Part shown: in pieces, positions 12,301-47,800 of the stretch
Position numbering within the stretch: position 1 is the first letter of the stretch
Layout: every line of letters starts with the position of its first letter
DNA from: Aquila chrysaetos chrysaetos
Taxonomy: Eukaryota > Chordata > Aves > Accipitriformes > Accipitridae
Assembly: GCF_900496995.4 (NCBI RefSeq)
Contig: NC_044024.1
Span: 17,114,698 to 17,178,697 of the forward strand
Reading direction: 5' to 3'
DNA length: 64,000 nucleotides
The notes under the pieces: model-generated
What the model was told of the DNA's origin: nothing
Databases searched by the model: none
Seen by the model: the letters and a program-made list of their open reading frames with translations, nothing else
Made by a program: the position numbers and the translations under genes

Positions 12301-15294
12301 GACACACACTGTACAACCCCATCCCTCTTGGCCTTACATCCCTAACCATCTAAGTTTTCCATTGCTCTGGGGATCTCTCACATGTTTTCAAGCCATTTGC
12401 ATGCTGAAGCTGAACAAGAAAAAAAACCCAAACCTTTCTAACCAAGGAGAAGCTACAAACATGGCCTGAAACTAGCCTCTGACAGCTTTGCACTATGGTT
12501 CAGGAAGAAAAAAAAGCAATCTTGCACCTGTTCCATGGTGCGCTCACCTTCAAAAGTCAAAAGCATCAGGTCACTGCCCACAGACAGGAGTCCAGAACCG
12601 TTCCAACAGCTAGTGCTGCAATAACTTGCACCAGCTGTTGAATACTACTGTTCCGAGGGCTCTGGAAATCTACTCACTCTCCACTCAAGAAATGCCCTTC
12701 CTGTTCCTGATTCAGAGGGCCAGGCAGAAATTAGATCCATTTGAATTACTAGGCAAGAACTCTAAACACACTACTGCAGTCCCTGCTTCACCTGCAGGTA
12801 CTGAGCACAGCTCAGCCCCCAGCAGAGAGGCAGTGGAACCCTGCATGGGAAGAAAATGCCAAGAGGGATCAAAGGGAGGCGGACAGTGGTGATCCCCTCA
12901 TCCTCCTGCAGCCAGAAGGGAGAGGGGTAGGAATCTCTACTCCTCTCTCTGGCTTACAGGGAGAAGAGTACATTACCTGTGATGGGAACCTGAAGGACGA
13001 TGCCCTTTTCCAGCAGGGTGCAAGAACAGCGTTAGATTTGACATGTGTCACTCTTCTTCACAAAGGATGGAGACGTTTTGGGGCTCAGATTTCTGCCTGG
13101 GGGGAAGATCAACCAGTCCCAACATGCGTTTGTCTAACCTGGCCTTAGAAGTCTCAAGCTGTGGAGACTGCACATGGAGGCAGAGGAATCCCATGCCTCC
13201 AATGCATAATTAAAGTCTCCCTGGTGTGACCTAAATACGTTACCTCTTATCCCAATCCAAGTAGCTCTGGAGCATAATGCTTTCCCCCCATTTTGCACCC
13301 ACCTTTAACACATCTGAGAATATGTGCATCTTCTCTCATCCACCCCTAAACTAAATGAATCCTGTTACTTAACTCCTTCCTCATAGGCCATGCTTTCTAA
13401 GTCTTCTGGGCATTCTCCCCAGCAGAACACTCCCTCAGAATACATCAGCAAAGACTCTTGATTTGTATTTACTCTGACAAACAGGTTGTCTTTAGCTAGC
13501 AAATGATCAACATTAAAAAAAAAAGCAAACAAAAAAACCCCCACCAAACCAAAACCCAACCAACTTGAAACAACAAAAATCCCCCCAAATCTGAACTTAT
13601 TCACTTGATACAGCAACAACAGCTCTTCCCAAGCAGCAAAAGAGACAGCAGTTCCAGAGAAAGCTGCTACTTCCCCAGACAACTCTAAGTAAAGCTGCTG
13701 ACTGCTCTTTAACAGCACAGCCTGTTCACCGTGCCTGTGCAGTGTGTTCACGTTCGTGTGCAACGCAAGCTTTGGGGAAACATCCTCACTGATAACCGCT
13801 CTGCACTGCATCATGCCTAAATCTATTGCTCGTGTCTCCCTTGAGAGTTGTAGGTAGAGATGTTCATCAGGGAAAGTATGTGCACTTACAGGCTTAAATT
13901 GCATCATTTTTTTAGGATTTGAGATCTTGCCACATAGTTCTTCACTTCTGCTATCAGCACCCTCTAACCGTATTATTGCATTGATTCCCAAAAGCACCAT
14001 CACAAAGAAGACGCTCCATTAAGACAGCGCGTAAACACATTAAGATGAGCTAATGGACCAAAGAGACTATATCTTAAGAAGAAGATATGCTCAATTTTAA
14101 TATACTACTTGAGCTTTGGAATTTGAAGCTGTTTTAAAACTACGTTCAATTTTGGTGCTTGCAAGGCAGAGCAGTTTAGTACTTGGACCAGAAAGAAATA
14201 AGAAAACGTGCAGTTCTACATTTAAAGATGTTGACTTGGCTCTGTACAAATGACACAAAATAGTCCCTGACAAGGCTTTGGGATAGCCACTTTAATAAAA
14301 GCCAAACTATACCTCCTTCAGTGTTTACAAGCTCCTCTGTCACTGCACAATTTGCTGAAGTTAGTTGCTAAGCAGTTGCTTCTGTCTTTAAAGCCTTATG
14401 TCCAGTTAAAAATAATCACAACAGCAAAAGTGTCAGTCAGGACATGGGTGATGTTTCTGCAGATCTCCACAACCTTGCTAGTTACGGTAAGGTGCTTTCT
14501 GCACGTTAGGAGTAATCCTGGTGAAGGGATACCTCTTCCATTCACCAGGCCTATTTCTCTCAGAAAAACCGAGCTTCAAGGCGATTTTATCGGCTGCTTT
14601 ACGCTCAGAGGAATACTTTCTTCTCGGTTAAATTACAAAAAGCGTACCACCACGTGCTGAAGGCATCCTCGGGGGTGGGACATCAAGAACTACTTTCAAA
14701 ACACACGTACACTTTTTCAGCAGCTTGCTCCCCTCCGCATACAAATCCGAGCGTATCCGAGCAACGAAAGCCGCCCAGGAACCCGGAGTTCTCCCGCACC
14801 GGCCCCTTCCGAGGCCCCAGTTCCCCCGGCGTTACTTTTTAAAAGGATCCAGCCCAGCACCACCGGGCCACGACGGGAGCCCCGGAGGGGAGCAGCGGGG
14901 ACACGCCGGGGCACCCCCGCCTGACGGCGAGCGCCAGGCCCCGGCAGACAGCGGGGCCGAGCGGCCGGGGACCGCCACGGCCACCCCGGGCGGCCGCCTC
15001 CGGGCCCGGGGCCTCCCTCAGGGCCGCCCCACGGCCCCGGGCCCACCTCACGGCCGGCCCCGGGCCCACCTCACGGCCTCCCCCCGGGCCTCACCTGCAG
15101 CCCATGAAGACGTGGTTGGTCCAGAGGACGGAGAGCGAGAGGAGCTGGTCGATGGCGGCGCCGGGGTAGCCGTGGAGGTGGCGGAGGATGAAGCGGCGGC
15201 GCAGCCCCCATTGCCGCTCGGTCTCGTTGTACTGCCGCCACTGCTCCAGCACCGACTCGGGCACCCGCTCCGGCTCCGGTTCCGGCGGCGGCAT
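7377..15294 (-). CDS. NKRF: NKRF, NF-kappa-B-repressing factor, long form with XTBD
   Basis: Three coding exons, 15294-15095, 11623-11502 and 9364-7377, sum to 2310 bases, or 769 residues plus stop. All borders are GT-AG and all phases agree. Residues about 10-90 form an XTBD (XRN2-binding) domain across exons 1 and 2, with the family pattern SLS-x2-W-x-NH-x-F-x-GC followed by KMAEGI. Then come a low-complexity linker, a dsRBD-like region (about 267-347), two dsRBDs (about 426-489 and 530-592), a G-patch (about 631-675, GWTGGGLGKDGEG) and an R3H domain (about 680-745). NKRF is a nucleolar/nuclear RNA- and DNA-binding protein that represses some NF-kappa-B targets and recruits the exonuclease XRN2 to pre-rRNA (established knowledge). 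The start at 15292-15294 has a good context (GCC before ATG). A shorter product starting at MEKVLKMAEG in exon 2 is possible and matches older human models. Confidence 0.93.
9365..11501 (-). other. NKRF intron 2
   Basis: No exon or repeat was recognised apart from a run of nine or so G at about 10003-10011. Short ORFs here show no family resemblance. Confidence 0.6.
11502..11623 (-). CDS. NKRF: NKRF coding exon 2 (end of XTBD)
   Basis: 122 bases between acceptor CCACACAG and donor GTGAGT. It completes a split Arg codon, encodes YGLQVMEKVLKMAEGIDIGE and onward, and ends with the first base of a Ser codon. The internal Met is the start used in short NKRF models. Confidence 0.9.
11624..15094 (-). 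other. NKRF intron 1
   Basis: Non-coding. It contains a probable CR1 LINE fragment at about 13085-13335. A 212-codon open frame at 13365-14003 (minus) is rich in Ser, Leu and Phe runs and shows no known domain. Confidence 0.6.
13085..13335 (-). mobile_element. Old CR1-type LINE 3' fragment
   Basis: Read on the minus strand, this stretch follows the layout of old CR1 3' ends as I recall them: a region around CACACCAGGGAGACTTTAAT, then a CTCCACAGCTTGAGACTTCT-like segment and CAGGTTAGACAAACGC. It is diverged and has no intact ORF or terminal repeat tail. The assignment is from memory of the family and the limits are approximate. Confidence 0.5.
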
Positions 15295-16060
15295 GGCGGG
15301 CGGCTCGGCGGACGAAGCCGCGGGGCCCGTCCCCGCCGGTGTTCGCCGAGCCGCCGGGCACAGACGCGCGACGGCGGCGGAAGCGGCCCGGGCGTGACCG
15401 GAGGGGAGCAGGCCCCACGTGCCGGGAACAGGCCGCGGCTCAGCCGCGGGCCGCCGGGGACCACCGCCCCGGCCTCAGACCCGCCCCGGCCCCGGGCCCG
15501 GCCCCGTCCCCGGCCCCCGTCCCGCTCCCGTGAGCGGTGTGACGGGAGCTCTCCCCTCACCCGCGCGGAGACGAGCGGAGCGGAGCGGCCCGGCCGGCGC
15601 CGCCGCCGCCGCCGCCTCACGTTGGCCGCGCGTCACGAGCGCGCGAGACGCCGCGAGAGGAACCGCCGGCCGGCGCCGCCTCAGCTCCGCGCGCCCCCTG
15701 GCGGCCGCCGCCGGGCAAAGCCCGCCAAGCGCCGGCGGCGGCGAAGGGCCGGCAGCCGCGGCCCGTAGGACCGGCTCTGGGCGCCGCTCCCGCGGCTCCT
15801 CCCCGCCGGGCACCGGGTCGGAGGAGCCCGAGGCCTTTCCTCGCCCCTCACCGAAGGCCCGGGGGGGTGGCGGGGGTGTGTGTGTGTGTCTCTCGGCGGG
15901 GCTCGCCACACGCCAAGCCTCCCCCGGCCGCGTAACGCTGGGTGCGGAGCCGCGGTTACCGGGACCGCGGGGATGCTTCTGCCCGGGAGGCGAGGAAAAC
16001 CGTCCTCAAAACCGCCCACCCGGCCCAAAACGCGCTGGGCTTTTTATTTTTTTTTTTTTT
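14740..16060. promoter_or_regulatory. CpG island, NKRF promoter
   Basis: Very GC- and CpG-rich sequence covering NKRF coding exon 1 and its upstream side. It holds a (CGC)n run near 15598-15617. Long overlapping ORFs on both strands here are GC-rich artefacts. The transcription start is probably right of 15294, on the minus strand. Confidence 0.8.
15095..15294 (-). CDS. NKRF: NKRF coding exon 1 (first half of XTBD)
   Basis: 200 bases: 66 codons and two bases, ending CTGCAG before GTGAGG. It encodes a proline/glutamate-rich start, then a WRQYNETERQW segment and WTNHVFMGC, typical of XTBD proteins such as CDKN2AIPNL. It lies inside a CpG island. Confidence 0.88.
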
Positions 16061-16068
16061 TTTCTCCT
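16021..16068. repeat. Poly(T) tract at the CpG-island edge
   Basis: A T run of about 20 bases follows TTTTTATT at about 16040-16063, between the NKRF CpG island and the probable 3' end of SEPTIN6. Confidence 0.6.
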
Positions 16069-16204
16069 CAGCGACCACCTAACGGTCTTCTGAGAGACCA
16101 GGCCCAGCCGGTGGCTGACCCCAGCAGAGCTCGTCTTGGGGTGCGAGTCCCCTCAGCGCCAGGCCCGAGGCGTGGGCCACCAACACGACAGCACGCAGGC
16201 AGGC

Positions 16205-18651
16205 TTTCATATTTTTTTTATTTAAAATTTACAGTAAAGTTAGAAAGGTATCAAGCTAAACAGCGCCGGTTCTTCAACGTTCGTCGCGTGAATACGTAAC
16301 TCGGTGCAGTTCTCGCGCACTTCCATGTGTAAAAAGGAAACAAAACCAGGAATGGGGAGAGAAGATCGGAGCTCGGAAAAGCATGCAGTGAGCGGACCAG
16401 GGCAGGACGGACGAGCGAGAAGTGCAAGGGCTGGCTCCAGCGCGCTCTAAGGACACTGCACCCTACTCACGGGGAATCTGCGTGGATCACTGTTGTTATT
16501 GTTACACCAGCTGTCAGCATCACCTCCCCCTCCTGACACCGCTGACTTTTTTCTAACTTTAAAGAACAAGAGGAGGTTTAGTTGTGAAGAAAAAAAAAGT
16601 ACCACTCGACCCACATCCACCAGCAGATGGAGCTTGTTTAATAAGGTGGGGGGACACAGGAGGACACCAGTGAAAACACACAGTTCTTCTTACTTTATTT
16701 CTTTGTTAAAATTAAATATTTCGTGGCTGCCAACAGAGCAAATTGCACCATGTTTGTATTTCCTTTGACTCTGAATGCACGGTTTCCAAAACCAACCAAA
16801 CAACAGCATACTGAAAATATTCCTTAGGCTTCACACCTCATGGAAGCCCATGACATTTATATTATTAAAGACAAAATTAGAAAAAAAATATGCCCATAAC
16901 AATGTTTGAAAATGTATTCGCTACATCGTTAGTCCAAACATCACATGTCTGTTGCTCTTCAAAATTCCAGGTAAACAATCAGTTCCCCCGTATTACTCTG
17001 TCTTGTCACACAAATCACAAGACACTTCAATTTTAGGTACCATGCAAGTCAGTAAAAGAGCTTCTTTCCAAGACACTAACACTGAAGATTTGTTCCCCCC
17101 CCTCCCCAGACATAAGACCCTTAAACTCTTCTAGAAGTGGCAGTCTTCTCCCTCAGACCCAGTGCAGCTGGCGAAGACAGATTAAAAAAAGCTACAGAGA
17201 GAGAAAAGGGAAAAAAAGAGAAAAAAACAGAAGATTAGCAAAAAAGAGAAAGACATTCAAAAAGCAGGAAAAAGAGATGCAACGTGAAAACAGCTGACAG
17301 AGGAGAGATGGAACCTCGTGGTACCTCAAGTACTTCAAGGAAATCACACAAGTAAAAACCTTTTTTCTTTTAAGTCTTTAAAAAGACTCTACATAACTTT
17401 AAATAACATTCTAATATGGCAAATGGTAAGGAAGAACAGCCAGTGACCTGCAGTATAGTTAAAAAAAAAGCCACATTAAGTAGTTCTTTTAGCAGATAAT
17501 CTGGAAATCACTGACAGACCGATACTGACTGGTTTGGGGAGCAGGCCGACATTCGACAGTAGAGGAAGAGGTAAATACTCAAATTATTTTAACTTGCTTA
17601 AAAAAAAAAACAACAACAAAACAAACCACAAAACAGTCAAAATATTTTTATGGGAAATAAAATTGTATTTATGGTGAAACAGAATACCTGAGAAAATACA
17701 TTGCAATCAAGAGTTTTAACTGCTTTGATTGCCGGAAATGGAGGCCAGACTATCGTTTGATCTGAGTTACTGCATAAGGTTTGCTGCTGCTGCGAGCAGC
17801 GAGCCAGACCAACACGTTGTATGCAGAAACTGTTCGTGAGGCTTTAGCATCACGCAGGCTACCTTTCTAGTAAAATTCTCAGCAGCAGCTCGCACTAAAA
17901 ACAGCATTACCTATCATGGCTAGGTCTGAGGCGGGCTTATCTTCCAAAAACCCAGGATTGGAAGGGGTTTTGTTGAAACTATTTGGCAGCATGCATCCTG
18001 ACCTTTCAGCAGGGTCAGGACGTGTGGATTCACCCACATACAGAGAACTTAGCCTGCACACAGTGCGACTGACGGATCAGGGTCACAACAAGCAAGTCTG
18101 AAATGGAAATGAGGATTACATGCTAGTCTTCAGGTAGCATGAATTAGCAAAAGAAAAAATAAAAGCAAATAAAAAAAGATAGATGATGTCACAAAAATGA
18201 CACCAAGAATAAAGAGAAAAGAGTTTTTTATCTCTCAACTATGCGATAATTAAACTAAGGCGGTGTTGTCATTTTAACGTCACCAATAAATACATTTAAA
18301 CTGAGTTGTTATTTTGCCAGCAAAAATAACTCACAGAACTTATTTCCACATCCCTTATTCATCTGGGTGGAGAGGGACCAGGAGAAAGGGGAATCCATTA
18401 ATTGTAGAGGAAAAAAAAATTGTCGTATTTAAAGTTGCAGCATCCAAAACCTTGTTAGGACTAATTTTACATTGTTTAATAAAAGCAATAACCACCAGTA
18501 CATAGTAAAGACAGAATCACAGTGAGGATATAGGAGAGAGCAAGGGTAACACCATGGAAAAGTCACAGCTGAAATGCTGTCACGTTTTATTAGACCCTCC
18601 GATTTAACAAGTAAATGAAGGTCCATTCCAGCTCATTGTATTCAGGGGTAA
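16205..18651 (-). other. SEPTIN6: Probable SEPTIN6 3' UTR
   Basis: AT-rich sequence after the SEPTIN6 stop with no supported ORF. AATAAA signals on the minus strand occur near 16695 and near 16217; the latter would place the mRNA end about 150 bases from the NKRF CpG island. The length of about 2.4 kb is inferred. Confidence 0.5.
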
Positions 18652-41918
<23,267 letters not shown>

Positions 41919-44900
41919 CTGAAATACAATGAAATAGTTGTGTCATTTTCAAGCAAAATACACTGTTCTGTATAAACCCTTAAGACCTCCCAAGCAGAAT
42001 GAACCGCACAGCCCAAGCAGAGATTTGCACGTATACTGTAAATCATATACTGTAAATCGTGTCAGTGTGCTTCCCTCTTCTCCAAAACAAATCCAGACGG
42101 CACAAACAGAACATTTCATATGCTGCACATTAGATGGTAGCCCTGTCAGAAAAATATTAAACTGTGCAAAACACGTACCCAAACACAGCTGCTGAAATAA
42201 AGAGGTGGCAAAACATTTGTTTCTTCAGAAATTATGTAGACACTCAAGCCTCACCTTACACTGAACACAAAAAGAATCCTCTGTGCAAAGGAATGTATTA
42301 ATGATGCCTCCTCCTATAAGCCTATTACGATTCACTTAGTGTGAGTTGTAACTCGCACGTAACTCACATTCACAGCTGCAATTATAGAAACTAGCTAGAA
42401 ACAGTTAGGAAAACTGTACCTACATCTAGTAATTGAACAGCCCAAACATACTGCCTCTGCAAAGCTCAAGTGCTGTAGCAATAGAAACAGCAGAGAATAG
42501 TTTTCAAGCCATCAAACACAGCAGTATCTTCCATATTGTTGCAAAGATGAAAATCTCAGACTGCAAACGGGAGTCTGTCCAAATCTATAAAACGCACATT
42601 AGCACCAGAAAATCAGGTATCACTGAAGGAAGCTGCAAGGAAGATGCTTGCATGGGCAGGAGGCCAGACCATGCAAGGTAGCAGGTCTTCTCCAGCTCTG
42701 AGTGTTGCTCTCCGAGCTTCGGAGCATATCTTTCAAAGCTAGGAACTAAACAGGAAAAAAAAAAAGCCGAGAAAAAGTGTCCAGAACTGAGCTGCTCATA
42801 ACCACACAGCCCCATCAGAAGGGAGCCTGCACAGGGGTTTGGGAGTGGAGGTACCCAAACCTGCCTGCTGGGGGGCATGGGCTTCTCCCACCCAGCCACC
42901 CAAACGACTTCAGGAAAAGCTGCTCCCACGCCCTGCTCCCTCCCGTGCCCGACACCGCTAACCCAGTCTCCCCGGCCAGATGTCCCCTTTCTGTCCTGGG
43001 AAGCAGAACGGCCGAGCTCCAGCTCCTGCTCACGCTGTGCTCCACACCCAGCACGGCCGCTTGCTTCTGGAGGGGGGGTCAGAAATCTTCACCTGGCCAT
43101 TGCACAAAGGCCTGTGTGCGACAAGGCACTCTGGGTTCCAAACCTGCACAGCAGACAGCAATGAACTACACGCAGAGGCTGAACCTCAGAAATGGCATCG
43201 TACAAAATGGAGAGTCGGTGCTAACCCCACATATTTGTGCATACTGGAAAGTTCCCCTCCCGCAGCCCCCCAAAAAGGTATTTCCCTCTCTGGAGCAAAG
43301 GCTTTTCTTAACAATGTATTTTAGCATCAAATACAGAAAAGTCCCCTCTGGCCTTTCAGGGACATCATCAGTTCGCAAGAAATACTACAGCCAAAAGGCA
43401 AGAGTTTATAGGGTGTAATTTTTAACTTACTCTTTCAGAATCGTGTTTTCACATATCTTGAAAGCCTGTTTATAGGGACGGCATACTGGTTTTCCCTCTT
43501 GTGTTAATGGCACTGGTATTTTAGGCTAGGAAAAAATCCCTCCAGACTGCATTTACTACAGTAGCCTCAGACTACGATTACTTGCCTCGTTACTGTTTTG
43601 CCGGTGTGGGTTTTTTTCCAAATATGAGGCTCCAAATACACTTCAGCCATTAACCATATTTACCACCCTGTGATGTGTAAATATGTTTCCCCTTAGCCAT
43701 ATTTTGTGTATTAGTCTGACTCTTCCTGCCAAGATGTTCACCAAATATGGCGTTTTATTAATTCCTGAGCACCTTGCCTCCAAACGACATGTTCATCAGG
43801 AAGGCGCTCGAGTTCCCCAGCAGATTCTGTTTTTGCCTTCTGAGGATGCAGCTCCAAGGCTCAATAATTCACAAACAAAAAGCTAAAGCAGAAGAAAGGG
43901 AGACCGTCAGGCGTGCAGATTTTGTGACGACACACCTAAACTCTCCTAAACTGCTTTCACCAAAACAAAAACCCAGCACTGGGGTATCTCATGATCTTCA
44001 GCGAGACAACCATGGCACCGGTGCAGAACAGATGGGTGGACAGAGTCCGCAAAGGCGCGCGAGAGAAGCGCAAGCAGACTCCTCCTGGGGAAGGAGAAAT
44101 ATCAAGTGTATTTTTAATACCCAGCCTTAAAACTGCACCGTTGGAAGGCTGTTTGAACACTACCCTCCCCAGGAAACGTGGGAGGGAGTGTAGGCTCTCA
44201 TTAAGAACAAACCTTCTCCTCATCCCTAAATATAAGCGTGACCCAGATGGAACAAAATAAATGGTAGAAGTTAAGCCGCTCTCGGCTGAGAGGAGGCATT
44301 TACTGTTGCACAGAATTCAGCCTGCAAGTCATTTCCTGTAGCCTCTTTTTCTAGTCACCTGTGGTTTCATAATGCAGTTAAACCACACTTCACATCTGCT
44401 ACAGGCCAGGAAACAAGTACTGCAAAATCTGATTTCCAGTCACAGCAGCTGAGCCGTCATGTGAAGTACGCAGCCATGAGGTATACTGTGCTACTCTGGC
44501 TAAAAATCCAAAGCCTGCTTGGCCAAGGCATCAAGCAATCAGATGTGGTGAAAAAAAAATAAGAAATAATGTTTTAAGGTCAGACTGGTTTTGACACACA
44601 TCAGAAAGTTGTCAGCAATTACCAGACCTGCAGAGAGAAAAGGAATGTTTTCTATCTGATCCACCAAGAAACAGTGCAAGTCACCAGACTTCACGCACCA
44701 AGTGGTGTCTCTGTATCCCAAATACTGCTATATATAAACAGCACCATCATAAACAACATATGAACACAGCGATTAGTCATCCTGCCTGTACATTAAATGT
44801 AGATTTGTATTACCTTGTTCAAAACTGAAGGAAAATATGCTAAGCTTATAAGCTTTTTGCTGAAAAACTGTTCAAGAGCTATCTTCCATGATTTATCTTC

Positions 44901-47800
44901 AAAAACAATCCTTCAGGGCAAATTTAAAACGTATAAAGAGGTACCAACAAGGTAAGCAAGGTTTAACTATTGTCCATGTGAAGGCTTTTTCCACCAGCAT
45001 CAGTGAGCACTGGATGGCTGAGAGTCCTTCCATACTCTCTATTTTAAGTTAGCATCTTCTTGGAATGAAGACAAAGATGGGATCTCTGGGAAGCCAGTGT
45101 GAACGCTGGCACCACACCAAGACACCAGATGCCTTTTTTTTCCCCCGCATACACAGAGTGACCCCTTAGGATAGAATGGGCTGTTGTTGCTCGGGAGGAA
45201 GCAAAGCGTGTTTGCCACAAACAAGATTAAAAGAACAAAAAGAGCAACACACTCTCTTGCTGCATTACCAGGCAGGGCTATTGTGGAGTGAAAGTAAAGA
45301 GTAGCCACTTGGAGAGGTTATTTTATTTTTTCCCTGTCTTTGGAGGATTTACACACCTTTTGTTAGGGCTTTTCCTTGCCACAGAAACCACCCCCGCCTA
45401 CTCTGATTCTTACCGAGAACTATCAGAAATGTATGGAAAATACAAAGATGTTATAATAAATGACCCCAAGCCTGAAAGCACTGCACATTAAATATCGGTT
45501 TACACAAAACGGGCAAGATTCAGACTCCAGGTGTTTGAATCACTCCAGGGTCCTCAGGATGAAAAAACGATTAGAGGAAAATCTTGCTGAATGTGCGTCT
45601 CTGCCTTGATCTGCCTTACACAAGTAGGTACAGTGCTGTCACCTCCCAACGTCCTCGGACCGCCAAGAGGCTATTACTGCTTTGTGGAGATAAAGCAGAG
45701 CATCCTCCCCGAGACACACAACGGTGCTGTTCATTGCAAATGTCAACACTCCATATTCAGGACAATTTCTGGTGGCCTGGACTAAAGGAACAATGAAAAA
45801 GGACACCAGGGCAAAGGAAAAGCCTCCACTTGGCAATATTCGGGCAGAGCACAGCAAATAAAGAATGCTACAGCTCTGAACCCAAGGGACCCCATGTCCA
45901 AACGAGGCCCGTGCAACAAGAAAACGCTCCCAAAGACTGCAGTACAATACTACTTCTGCATCTAATTGAAAAGAGTGTTTCTGTTTAGGACGCTGACAGC
46001 TGACGTTTAGTACTTCCGACGCAATTTCCCACCTCTCCCCAGATGAGAATCACTTCAGACGCAGAGGCTGTGGAGACTTTCTTCAGAGGATTTCCAAATG
46101 GCTGCGACAAACACAACAGCACCATCCCTCAACAAAAACAAATTAAGCAACGCTCACAGGGTTCCACGACCACTGCCGATGCTCACAGCACCCACTCCTC
46201 TGCCCCTCTGCCACCCCATAAAGCTGAGACCTGGGGGGTTAACCCCTATACCCGAGACAACTCTGGCACAAGTCATCAAATGACAAACCACAAAGCAAGG
46301 CAGAACCTCAATTCAGGTGTCCACACCACGGTTTTTCACTTCATCTTTAAGCTAGAACAACATCAGATCCCTTCTCATGACCTCGGTGTTATGGCATCCA
46401 CTTCCCCAGACTGCATTTGGCTCTGATTAAACAGCAAATTAGAAGAACACTTGTACCAATTACTTCTCACTTGTACAAGTGTGCAATTCTCTTATCCAAT
46501 GAGAGAATTATCCAGCAGACAGTATAAACATCCTTCATGAGACAAATGCAAAGCAGGAATGTAAAGTGTAGATAAAGACCTTGTATTTCTTTTCCTTGCT
46601 TGGCTGATAACAAATTGTCAGGACACACATAAAAGAAAAATAACAGAAAAGTGGGAGAGAAAGAATTCTGAATCAGCCACCACGGAAAGCAAGAAACGTC
46701 TCACCAAAGCTCCTGACCACTGACCACCCTCTTCAGGCGCATTGCATCATTCAGCCATTCAACATTCACAAACAGTCAAGTGCTTCCGAAATCTCAAATT
46801 CTGACAGCTCTTAAGATTACATTTCTTTATGCCCCTGCCAAAGGGCTGCAGAAATGCCATGCTGTTTGGATATGTTCCCAGAAGACTCCTCCAGCAATTA
46901 AAAAAATACGTATCTGTATCAGCAGTCTTACTGATTTTTCTGACCTGTACTACAGAGATTGAGAGTTAGACAGTGCCCGGCAAGCTGGTCCTCTGCACCT
47001 GTCTACCACCCACGGGAGCAGGGTGGACACATCCCCCGTGGGTCTCAGCGTTTAAATCCTGCACCCGACCATCTCCACAATAAATGCCAGTTTAGATCAA
47101 GGTTTTGCTGGGACAGAGGCAGGGTGGGGACCCCAACTCCCCTGCATACCCAAGCCCGGCTCTTGCACGTGTTTAACCCCGTCAACACAAACGCGGCAGC
47201 CCTCTGCATCACCAGGATGTTACGGCTGACTGTTCCATGAAGCCCAGCCGCAACCGGATGCCGAAGACCTGGGCTGACAAGTCGTCTGTCTGGACAAAGA
47301 CATTTTCAATTTGCAGCACACTAATTTCAGGTCCATCTCGCAGCTAGCTTTCCCTTTTGCCTCCAAAAAGAGGCTGTGCTGTATCACAATTCATTCCAGG
47401 CCACTAGCAGATGTCTGAAACTCCTGTGCATTATCTTAGGAAAGCCTAACGCTCAATTTCCTTAAAAGACAGGGGAGCAAGTGAGTCACTTTACATACCC
47501 TGGCAGTCACATACAAGGCAACGGGTATGTCCAGGAGGAAATAACATCACAAACTGGCAAGGAATGGCTACATCTACTCGTTCAACAAGATTTGGTCCAT
47601 TCTAAAACCTACTGCTTTGAAGACGAAACGGCAAGCATTCATCTCAAGTATTATTTCTGTACTAATGCATGGACACAAAAGTTGGAAGCCCATCAAATCA
47701 CAGACAAAACGCTTCCGCATGCAAACGCGCTACAGATGCCTCCTTAGCATTTCTCTAACAAACGCAGAGGTGGCTCAACTCCCTCTGCTCCTCTTCTGGA
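41919..47800 (-). other. Sequence upstream of SEPTIN6 exon 2, probably intron 1
   Basis: No coding exon recognised. It holds several short ORFs without family resemblance. It should be intron 1 if the promoter is the CpG island at 47.8-49.6 kb. Confidence 0.5.

Noticed and set aside
13365-14003. 212-codon ORF on the minus strand in NKRF intron 1
   Set aside because: No domain, partly low-complexity, no sign of splicing to NKRF; probably chance.
14725-15909. Long Pro/Arg/Ala-rich ORFs on both strands
   Set aside because: Composition artefacts of the CpG island; only the XTBD exon is supported.
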